A stretch of DNA of 64,000 nucleotides from contig JACSYO010000092.1 of assembly GCA_016806645.1 (NCBI GenBank), positions 43,501 through 107,500 of the forward strand. Direction: 5' to 3'. The position numbers and the translations under genes were made by a program. A model generated the notes under the pieces. The model was not told the origin of the DNA. It worked only from the letters and a program-made list of their open reading frames with translations, and did not search any database. Positions 21,759-33,600 of this stretch are shown here, piece after piece. The stretch comes from Ophiodon elongatus. Lineage: Eukaryota; Chordata; Actinopteri; Perciformes; Hexagrammidae. Every line of letters starts with the position of its first letter. The stretch's first letter is position 1.

Positions 21759-23668
21759 TCAGGAGTAGATGGTGATGACCTCACGTCCACCTCCGCGCAC
21801 CAGGAGGACCCGATTGAGACCTTCGGTGAGCACCTCAAGGAACTCCATGTCTGAGAGACAATCACAGTGAAGGAGTGTAGCTTTCTCACATGACATTAAC
21901 GGGTTAGTTAAAGACCCATTTATATATTTATCCATTGCTTTTACCTTGAGACTTTTTAACTGCACTAGATTTATTTTACAGCCATCAGGTCCCAGCTGTG
22001 TGTTCTGGTTCATCTCCTCTCAACTTCTCAAATGTTTTTTATCTAAATAACTGTTCAAGGTCCAAAGGATCTGAACTGAACTGAGCAAAGTCCACAAAGA
22101 CGTATGTGAATGCAGCATTATATACGTATTTCTGATGGAGGATACAGTTTTCATTGCCCACGCGGTTCTTAGGTGGTCCGGGCATGTTGAGCAGGACGAG
22201 TTTTGCCTCCTTGGACTTCTTCATGATGACCTCATTGAGCCGCATGGCTGTGTGCATGCGCCTCACGTCGACCTGGCTCCTGGTGAGAGAAAACAGAAGG
22301 CCACATCAGGTTTTGCTTTACAAATCAGACTCTCAGCTGCTCAGCTCACACAGTGCGTCTCCCTCCAATAAATACATAAAAAATACTTACAAGTTCTCCC
22401 ACTCCCTGCAGCATGTTAAGGAAGGAGGGGGGGGGGGGGTATAATTACAGATAATTACCAACAGGACTTGTGCTTATACAAGATCTGTGTGAGTTAACGG
22501 TTTGAGTTCAAAGTTGTGTTCGTTGCGCAGGAACACATGGTATCTCTTTCAACCCTGGAACATGAGGTTGATACACACACATATTTACCCCTGACCCACG
22601 TTTGCCGCGCGCATGTCATGTGTCATGTCTGCTTCCCGTATACTGGGAGCTGAGCTGAGTGCTCACGGTCACTCACGGCTTCATGTTGAAGAGGTCTTTG
22701 CCCGCCTCCGGGTTCGCTGCCGACAGGGGCTTCCCTTTCTCCGCGCCCTTGCCGTCGGCCCACGTCGCGGCGCCCCCCGTGGGGCTCGTGGGGCTGGTCG
22801 GTGTGGAGGCGTTCTTACTGTGGATGAGCTGCACCTGTTTTGGGTTGGAGACAGCCACAGACTGAGAGACGGACACCGCGACAGTGACAGTGAAAGAGAG
22901 AGAAGAGACGCCCGTCAGTGTGGCTGAAACTCGGGGGCCACTTGTGACGAGATAAAACAACAACAGCAGATTCAGCCCGAGCCGGAGCACAGGGAGACAG
23001 CGGGTGTGCAGGGGACGGGGACAGAGTCTCTGTAAATAAACAAGCGGGCCGTGGCAGCATTACCTCGTCTTCTGGTTGTTCTGCCACGCTGGCTCCCTCG
23101 TCCACGCTGTGCCGGGAGCGCGAGGCAGGCGGGTTTTTACGCCGAATGGACCCACGGGATGAATCTGTAATGCTCTGGATCTATAGTTTAAAAAAAGAAT
23201 GTAAGAAAATGGATTAGGTTTAATTTCCCTCTGGAAATCATTCTCTCTTCCCTCAGATCAGCAAAAACAAGTCCAGACAAAAACACCTCATTATAAACCA
23301 ATTCCCTGCCCAAGTATTTGGAGCGATAATGAAAAGGTCAACGTTCATGACGTCAGGGTTCTGTATTCGGTGAAAGCAGTTTAAAATGACACGAGCCTTC
23401 TTTAGTTATCAAGGTTTCTCAAGTTGAGTATAGTACAAACTTATTCTGGTTTACCTCTCTCTCCTTCTCGTTCTTGGTCAGATGCATCTGTTTGAGGATC
23501 TGGGATCGTTGTTCCATTACCAGCGTCTTCTCGTAGGTGTAGGCTGAGATGTCGCCGTCATGCTTTGAAGCGAATAAATACATTTTTCATTTGTCTTACA
23601 ATTGTCATGTGCTGAAACAGGAGTCATAATATGAAAGAAAGTTTGGTTCATTGGATGACATTTTTTTT

Positions 23669-23701
<33 letters not shown>

Positions 23702-26700
23702 TTCAGTTTCCTTACTGTTGAAGCTTCCAAACTGCCTCACATTTAATATCTCCTTAACTGGTTTCAGGTACAATGCAGCTTTTAAATGGAATGAAATGCA
23801 AACTGCCATCAAACTTAAATATTACATTCCCTTTGGAGACTTTAAAGCTTTGTTATGTGATGTTTGTTTTATGCTTGTAATTGTTTTTAATTACTTTTCA
23901 TCATGTATTTGTGTTCCTTCTGATTTGCTTGTGGTTTTCTTTTGAGTATTCTCACAAAAATGTTCTCAGGTTTTTCTTGAAAAATAAATACCAGTTTAAT
24001 TGTACGGGACAATTAGAATATTTTCACCTGTTCACCTTGCCGTGAGGCAGCCATACAGATATGTTTCTGACAGGGGACTGATTTTTCCTCTTGCCAAAAC
24101 TACCAGAATCCATTGAAAAAAATGTCATTTTATCTTATGACCCGGATCCAGACAAGCGGAAGTTAATGGATGGATAATAGATGGAACACAGGAGTTGATG
24201 GTCTACCGTTTGTCTTATTCGTGTGACTTTGGTGAATCCAAACTAAACAAAACCGCACAATATCTCAAACAAACTAACAGATTGAGGAAGTGAACAGCAA
24301 CCCCTGTGTTCTGCGAGGTAAAATTACAGTTGTTTTTCAATGGAGTCTTTTGGCTCTAGCAAGAGCATAAATAGATACAAGAGCTTCATAAATGACTGTC
24401 TCATGACAAAGTAAACCTGTGAAAATATTCTAAATATAGCGTATACTTAAACTCATTTTTTGGTGAGGCCTTTTCTTTAGTTGGCAAAAATAAGTCTGTT
24501 GCTCCAAGCCGAGGGCATGCCATCTGTCGGTAATACACTGACTATGGATAAGTACAACATACGACCACAGTTCAAAAGACCCAAACAATCCCTTTAATCT
24601 CAATGAGAGTGATGAAATGAAGATAGAAAAATAATCCTCTCCTTTTGGCTTCCTCTTGTTTGTGAACTCAGATTCTGTGTCAGACGAGTCTCTCACCATC
24701 TCCACCACTTCCACCGCAGCATCGATGCGCAGGTGATAGAGGAAGGTGATGAGGTCTTTCTTCATCTGGATACTATTGTCATCCATCTGAGCCACGGTGA
24801 AAATGCGCATCTTGCACTTCCTCCACACCTGAAACAGGAACATTCACAGTCGAACAAAATGTTCTCAGTTCTTTTTTAAACCTCGACCCTGTGCCCTTTG
24901 TAACTGGTGTTCATTATTTATTTTTCCTCAGACGAATTCCTGTCGAGCAATCTCAAACGTAAAGAATATTTCATTGTGTCTCGTTTCCCACCTTATGCTG
25001 TCGCAGCAGGAAGGGCAGGAGCATCAACATGCCTCCATCATGGACAATCCACCACACATCGATGTAGCCCTCGGTGAAGCGTTCTCCATTGGACGGGTAG
25101 CTGGAGATATTCTTGGGGACCAACAAGGCCAGACTGGCTACAGTTGTCTCTCGGACCACCTCTGCAGAGGGACAGAATGGATTTGTTATAAACTATAATG
25201 AAGGGCCTGGGAAAGGGTTTAATTTGTCCCTTTAGACAAAAAAAATATAAATTCTCTGGTGGTGGTGTATTGTATTTAAATAAAAAAACATCCATAACAG
25301 CCTGAACCGTACTGGATCATTGAGACAGATACTGATAAATAAATAAAAAATAAATAAATCGATATACAGATATGTGCAGATATTTTTATTTATTTATATA
25401 AAAATATATATTTTTTCTGATAAGAGACCCTTATATTTGGTTATTAAAAAATCATGACCAAGATATGAACTGAATAGGACATTTTACTAATTTTAAAAAT
25501 TAGAAATAAACATCAGGCACCTATCCACCAACCTTAAATACTTTCACAAAGGACAAAGAAAAAAATGTCAGTATCAAAAATAATCTATGGGCAGGCTATT
25601 CAGGGTGGGACTAGTCCTTTCTGATCACATATGTTTTCAAGAGAATGACACTGGAAGATTCATAGAAAATCCATTAACTTTAAAGATATCTAAAACCATT
25701 TTAGGGTTAAACTTAAAGTTACCACAAGGAACTTTCATGTTGTGTTGATTTTGGCGGTCCCTGAGCACCAGAGTCCCTTTAGAAAACCTCTCATTTTACT
25801 GCAGCAGGAGTCTGACAGTCTGCCAAGCTCGGTCCTGGTTCTGGTTCTCCCGTGCCTCCCTTCCCTCCTGCGGGCCCAGCAATATGGCCTGGGTGTCCAG
25901 CAGCGTGGTGCCAGTGTTGGCTCCCAGCAGGGTTTGTTGGTTGCTGCTGTAGTCTGAGCTATAAAGACTTTCTGGTGAACCTGCTTGATTTCATCTGATT
26001 TCGTGTGGAATCCAACCCGGTGGCACCGATGACAATCATTAAGAATAACTATAGAAATAGCCCATCTTCTCAGGTTATATAGAGGCATCAGTATTAAATT
26101 GATAACCAGTTTTAACCAGTTTTAACTAGTTTTAACCAGTTTTAACCAGTTTTAACCAGTTAAAAGTTCCTCACAGTAACTTCGAGTTTGACTTTTGTGA
26201 ACAGACCACTTTAAGTCATACATGCTCAATAACCAGGATAATCAGATTCATTAAATAATATCTAAGACATTTATTATTTTACCAGTATTTGAGACTTACC
26301 AATAAAGTTCCTAAATTGCTGGTGGTACTCAGGATGTTTCCAGTTTCGGGGCCAGCTGACCAACACAGTGTTGTGCTTCAGACCTCCCAGTCCTCCAACC
26401 TGGATCAGGTGGGACGTCCCATCTCTCAGGTTGGAGGAGATGACCACCTGAGAGAAACCCTTCACCTTCTCCGTCTCCATCAACTTACGCAAAGACTACA
26501 AATCCACAGAGAGAGGAAGACAGCTGTCAGGGGCCGTTCACGTCATAAAGTAAGTCAACTTTTTGGAACGCTGCACGTCATGTGACAAGGAACAACTAAT
26601 CACAGCTGGCAGATATCTTCTCCTCCTTCCATAAATTTAGTGCACCATCTGTCCCACGGACTGTTTTACTTGTTTCACCTTTTCTGTCGGACATCACAAA

Positions 26701-27895
26701 ATCCGGGTGAAAGGTCAGCCAAATTGACCTTTCGCTAAATCCCGCCTTCAAACGCATACTGGCCAATCATAGGTAGGTAGGGTAGCATCGAGCAGCTGCA
26801 AACAGGGTCCGACAACTATCATGCAATGGTTTAAGATTTTCTTTATTTTCAGGCTGGTTCAGTGGATTTGGAGCTCGTCCTGGTTAAACAGTGTATGAAA
26901 ATAGTGAAAATCGTCACCCAAATAGGTTGGAAGGAGATAAACTTTTCTAAAATGTAAAAACCTGTGGAGCTATCATAAGCAAAGTATGTTAGCACATCAT
27001 TAACTAGCGTTAGCACTTCTATGCTATGCTAGCTACTGAAGGTGAACTGTTCTTTAATTTCTTCTGTCTCGATCTTCAGGTGATGTGATGGTGCAGTTAG
27101 TGACAGTGTGGGCTCCATGTTAACGAAGTTATGACAGTAGCAGCGAGGGGGCGGGTCTTAGTGAAGGGTCAACTGACAACAGACAAAATGAGCAGTAAAG
27201 TTACTGCGAGGGATTTATGGTGATGGAAATACATGTATCTTTGTTTTGACTTTGTTTAGTTTAGTCAGTGAGGCTTAACGCAAAAGTACCGCAACTTCAT
27301 CATCACAGCGTGCAGGTTTCTGTTGCTTAGTAACAGCTAGCGCGACAGGAGCTCGACCTCCCAAGCACCTTGGGTAAAAGGTGACGTTTTCAATGCAAAA
27401 TTTACATGTGAATGGCCCATTGTTGTCAGTGAATAACTGTTGAGTGATATTAATCCACTGTGTTTCTACCACAAGTCGAAGTGCATGCGTTAGAGATGAG
27501 AGGATGAACCTGATCTGCCCTCTGGGCCTCGGTGTAGTTGTCCAGGAAGGTGCCTTGAACTGAGGTGCCGACGATGGTCAGACCCTTCCCTGCTTTCAGC
27601 TGATTGGCCAGAGAGAGCAGACGAGGCTGCTCTACGTTTTGCTCAGCGTCCACGCTCACCAGAACCAGGATCTGAGGTCTTTACAAAAAAACAAAGCACC
27701 AAGTAAAAGACCGTGTCATCTCAGTGCGGTAAAGAAATGGTGTTTTAGAATCAACTGGTGTTATAAGTTGAGCTGTTTTTGTGGACCGACCTCCAGTTCT
27801 TGGTGTGTGGCGGTCCTTCCTCCAGCCTCATGAGAGCGAAGCGTGCGGCGCTCAGGGAGATGCCCCGTATCCCATCGCCCCACTCCTTCTCCGCT
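21759..27895 (-). CDS. slc12a5: slc12a5 C-terminal cytoplasmic domain exons
   Basis: Eleven exons encode the regulatory tail. Conserved regulatory residues are visible. ISAYTYEKT holds the WNK-SPAK phosphosite equivalent to Thr906. SRGSIRRKN holds the PKC site equivalent to Ser940. VRRMHTAMRLNEV holds the site equivalent to Thr1007. The segment ATWADGKGAEKGK stands where mammalian KCC2 has its ISO domain (TWTKDKS), but is divergent and rich in Ser/Thr-Pro (TPTSPTSPTGG). The end is LTEGLNRVLLVRGGGREV then ITIYS, as in other KCCs. Confidence 0.93.
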
Positions 27896-28651
27896 CTGCA
27901 ACACAGCACATTGGCGGGTAAACAAAAACAAGCCCAACTGAACTAAAACATATAGCCACTGGCAGAATAATTGGATGCGCTGCAAAGGAAACAAACTGGG
28001 TGAGAACTTAAGTTGGTTGCTGCGATTCAATTTGACCTACTACGATTACTTACCCACAGAACTCAATGTATTTGTAGATGCAGGTGGCAATGCCCATGGC
28101 GATGATGGCGTAATACCAGGAACAGATGAACATCAGTGACAGGCACAGGCTCATACCCAAGAAAGACAAAGCCCTGCAGGAGACAGGACATCATATGTTT
28201 GGTCTGAATAATTTCTGCCAGCTTTACACCGCTGGCTGGAACTCAACAATGACCATAGCTTGTAAATAAACAGGCTCGTATTTAATCCTGCTGAACTCAT
28301 GGCGTACAGACAGCATGAGTTTAACTCCCCGTGGTGATCCAGGTGCACACGGCTCTGGTGAATATCGTCATCTCACAGGTGCTGTTACTTAAGATTCTTT
28401 TTTTTCTCCTGCTAGAATTTGAGTGAAATCAAAAGCAGGCATTACAGCATATGTATGTTACGTTTTCTTAAACTGACCACACAGACTCACCAGTGGTAGA
28501 ACTTGAAGCGCGGCCTCCAGTTTGGCGTCCTCAGCAAAGTCTGCAGGGCACAGGCGAGATTGACAAACATGTAGCACATCAAGAAGAACCTAAAGAGAAA
28601 AGAAGAGGAGAAATATACAGAAAAAAAGGACAATGAAGAACAATGAACATA

Positions 28652-28695
<44 letters not shown>

Positions 28696-30637
28696 TGTGC
28701 TTACATGGAGAGGATGGGTGCGACTGCATCCAGGGAGGCGATGATGATGCCGATCTCACAGATGCAAGCAGTGAGCAGAAGAGCCCAGGTGGGCTCCCCG
28801 TTGTCCTTGCCGTGCCCAAACACCTGCAGCAACAGGAAAGGATTAAATCACATTTCATTGCACCTTCTTGGACGGAAAGTGCTATACAAATAAAGTATGG
28901 GTTTTTAATAATTGTTTTTTTTTCTGCTGCCTAAAGCTACAGAGAATACACACATGTATGTAAGTCGTCTCTGCTTTTAAATCTATCAATCAGACTTTAT
29001 AACACTTTTAATACAAACAAAATGTAACACAAAGTGCTTCACAGTGTACTTTGTGATCCACACACAAACCAATACATTACTTTTGAAATAATAAGTAAAT
29101 ATTTAATAACAGCAGAAAACCCCCTAAAAAAAAAGGAACTGAATAAACGCTCACTAAAATATCGGCGAGGAAATACCAGAGGTAGGATCTAAAAAAGGTG
29201 TACTTTAATAAATAATAGGGAAGTTACATAAATAAAGCTAAATTAAAAACCAGACAAGGAAACATACAATAAATAATTAGAAAGATAAATAAATAAATAA
29301 AGTTAAATTAAAAGCCAGAGTAAAAAGGTAACATACCATAAATAATTAGAAAGATAAATAATTATAGCAAAATTTAAAGGCTTGACTAAAAAGGTAGGTC
29401 TTGAATTTGCCTCAAAAAATATCAACATTCTCTGCTGCTCGCTGATGCGCTTCTATAATAAAAGATGCGTTGTGTACACACTCTAAGAAAGGGGATGATG
29501 CCGTCTCTAGAGATGGCCTGTAGGAGCCGTGGAGCTCCGGTCAGACTCTGAAGTCCGGCTCCACAAGTGGAGAAGAAGGAGCCGAACACGATGACCCATG
29601 GAGACGGCCACGCCAGAGTCCCAATCACCAGGTTACCGCTGACGCCTTCACCAAACCTGTGGAGAGAGAAAACATAGTACTCAGAAGCTGCAATAACAAA
29701 CACTGCTTGTTGACCATTCATTCATATAAACGGACGTCTTTTGAACATTTGATAATATAGTAAGATAGTAAGTTAGTTACTGTTGCTACGCGTGTCAAGC
29801 TTCCACAATTATGCTGTTTACAAAAGGCATGATTAACCACTCATAGTTCTTGGCTCGTAATTTTCAAAACAATTGGTCCTTTATTTTGGACAGAGGTACA
29901 AAACAAAAGCAGGCTTCTCATTTCTAGCTGGCGAACGTCGATCTTATTACCTGAACTTTTCATTTTCAAGCAGCTAACGCTAGCTATTTATCGGCTGTTG
30001 GTTAAAAAGGTTTCGAGCTGATCTTTTAATGTTTTCGCCGACTCGTTTTAAAACAAGAAGTGAAGAGTTATTAAATAAACATTATTGTGCCATCACTTTC
30101 ACAACAACAACTGTAACTTATATTTATTATGTTTTAACTCATTGTTGTGCTCTGTTGCCTATTATGTGTGTTATTGGGGACTTTATTGATGTTTTAGAAC
30201 TTATTGTCTTATTACTGTTTTATGTCACCTTGAGTGCCATGAAAGACACCATTAAATAAAATGTATTATTATTGTTATTTTACTTATAATATTGGGTTAA
30301 AAGGCAGAGAGCAAAGAGTCCTCACAGGTTGATGATCCAATTGGAAGACAAGATACCTTCGTTTTGGCTGCTCAGCTTGGACAAGCAAGAGAAAGCTTAG
30401 ATTTATGCTTCATTGTTAATATTTCCTATTGCTATGGCGATGGTAGAAATAAAACAATCACAGTTTCTCACGAGAGCCCCATGAACACTTGACAGGCCTG
30501 GAGTGCTGAGTGACGGTTGCTGAGCTATGATTGGTCTATCGCTGTTTGGGGGCGGGACTTACTGAACTAATAATAATAAAAAGAATAAAAAGAATAATAA
30601 TAAATATAGTAATAATAATAATAGTAAGAATATAGTA

Positions 30638-30697
<60 letters not shown>

Positions 30698-33600
30698 TTA
30701 ACAATAAAAACATAAAAAATAATAATTGTAATACTATACTACTAATACTAATACTAATATAATAATAATAATACGTTTGATCATGCACAATGTAATAATG
30801 TTTGGGCTGATTGCCTAAACTAAGGCATTGCCTCCCACCTAGATACCAGAAGATCCTTAACCAGTGGGGGAGGACCGAGCCAAGGTATAAACAGAGAGAA
30901 CAGCTCCCCATCGGTGGTCATGTTACAGACTAACCTTTATCTTGTGCTCATGCTCTGAGCATTAAAATTGTGACAATATTGTAAGAGATTTTTATCTCAT
31001 TCCTCGTTGTCAGAGTTAGATTACAATATTGCCACGACAGCATTTACACAAATCTACGTAATAAGACTCACTTGTCCCTGAGGACGACTCCTTCTATGCA
31101 GGCTCCAAACAGCACAACACTGGACATGTCTGGGGAAAAGCTGTCAAGAAATGTATTATAGGAGATGTTTGATCCGGATCATATTTCCAAAGGTTATATA
31201 AAAGTCAGTCAACCAGCACTTTCAGCTCAGTGAAGGATACACACAATGGACGTGGTGGTGATGGCTGCAATCGTGCCGATGGGGATCGACTTCTGAGCAT
31301 CACGCAGATCTCCAGAGCGGTTGGAACCCGCCATGATACCTGTAGGTGGAGCAAAAGGAAACAATCAGGAGCTTTGTGCTTTTACAACCTGCAAGGAGGG
31401 GTGGTATCTATTTTTCTTTCTCTCTAGTCATATCACTAGCATCGCAATAATCAGGTCCTGCAGCGCAGACAGATCTGTTTACGAAAAAGATGGCCCAGCT
31501 GCTAAATTGAATTAAATCCCACCAAAGTCAGCACAGCAGGGAGTGACGATAATATCTTACCTCATGTTTTTAAACCTCATAACTGATTGTTTTTGTCACC
31601 TGGGGGCAGCAGAAACTAACACAACACTAACACTAACATATTATCACTTGAAGTTGATATGGCGTTCATTTGGAGTCCTCTTTGTGACCTAGTTGATGAA
31701 TGTAAGTCCAACCAATACTACTCTAATTAGAAAGAATATCTTTCTCTTTTAGCTGCTAAAATCTCCACATTGTTCATCAGTTACTTACTTTGTCTGCCTG
31801 CTGTTTGGTGCTGTGCAGGTAGCCGACTGTGACTTTTTTTTCCTGGAAAGCTCCCTGCTGCCTCTTGAAATGAGACTGATTACAGTGGAACCGGCACCCT
31901 GGTAGATCTCCGGTTTGAACGCATAGTATCAAGTCTACGTCCTCAGGGCCTTTTGCTGCATGTAATCCCCTCTTTCAATTTCAATTTCTGTATCTCTTAC
32001 TAGCAAATAAAGTAGAAACTTCCAAAAAATAATTGTAAAGTGTAAAGAGCCTGAAATGCTTAGTGGATTTAAGGGGACCTGCAGAATCTGTCATAGTTAT
32101 TTAATGGTTTTCTCTACCTCTATCACATTACGTTTAATCAATTGTTTAAGTGGTAATCTTGAAGATTTTCATTTTAATTAAAGTCTGTTAAGTAATGCTC
32201 TATCGGCAAAAACAGGTAACACAAATATTGCAATATTTATACATGTATAGTATTACAAACTGGATTCTGGGCTCCAGACTGATAAACTCGAAGTTACTAA
32301 GTTTACTATAAAAATATAAAATCAGAGCAGCTTTAAAGCTAAAGACGGCCTCCTTAATCGGTGAGGACGTCCTCTTCTCCCTCAAGACGTCTCTTCTGCC
32401 ACTAACCTGTGACAGATGGGAAGTAGATCCCGACTAGCAGGGTGAAGAAGCTGGAGATGTCAGCCAGGACGTAGCGGTTCGAGTTGGTTGGCGGACTGTC
32501 TGTATTCACTTCTGACGCAACTCTACGCTTCTCCAGGAACATCCCTTTTTCTAGGTAGTTCCCAAACAGGTTCTCTAAAAGACACAGGGGCATTTAATTG
32601 AGCATGTGAGGTGGATTGATGCTCATACTGATGATTGATATTATTGATTATTGGGTGTTATTGATCAGGCATCTCTTACCTGCCAGGATGCCACTAGTGA
32701 CCCCTGGGATGCCCTGTATCTCTGTGACGTTGTTGTTGGTGAAGTATTCGTCACAGGTGGCGTTGAGAGTCTCAGAATCACAGAAGGTCCTCCACAGTTT
32801 GGTGGTGACGGTTTCATTGTCTATTTCGACGACCTTTGCACAGATGTCATAGCCTTTCGAGATGAGCGTTCGATTTCCCAGGAGGCAGACGCTGTTAAGA
32901 AAGTCAGCATGTCATGGTCACATACTCGGATCATCTCTGGGAGACTTTGAGAGGTGAACGAGCGAGTCACTTACGGGAAGACAGGGGGGTCGATGGCGGT
33001 CTTGATGACTCCGGCATAAACTGCCACGATGGAGAGGATAACACAGGCCAGGAAGACCAGCGCCAGCTTGTTCACGTATTTGACCCCGACAAACACCACC
33101 AGCGACATTAAGCTCAGCACAAGGGTGCCGTACACCCGCATGTTGTTGAGGAGAGCCAACTCGGCCTCCGGCCCCTCCAGGCCCTCGATCTTAAAGATGG
33201 CTGCCTGGGGGATGATATAAATCTGAAAGAATGGAAAGAGGGAGGGAGAAAGGTGGAGGCAGGGGAAGTAAAGGGAGGCGAAAAACAGCAAGGTGTGGGG
33301 GTTAAATAAACTATAGACAAACTATGGACAATATTTAAGGCTGTAAAGACAATATGCTACTCACCAGGAGAATTTCGATGCAGCCCAGAATGTACATGGC
33401 ACCTGCAAAAGTGGTGCCCAAGTAGAAGCAGATCCCAACAGCTCCACCAAACTCGGGCCCCAGAGAGCGAGAGATCATATAATATGAACCTCCAGCTGTG
33501 AGTCACAAACACACAGAAGAGTGGGTGTGCTGTTCTGTCCCAAACACACCAATACCTCCCCTCTCAGATGTCCACTCACCTGGTACCACTCCATTTGTTG

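Noticed and set aside
30567..30911. 114-aa minus-strand frame rich in Tyr, Leu and Ser
   Set aside because: It is translated from the AAT-type simple repeat and has no gene structure.
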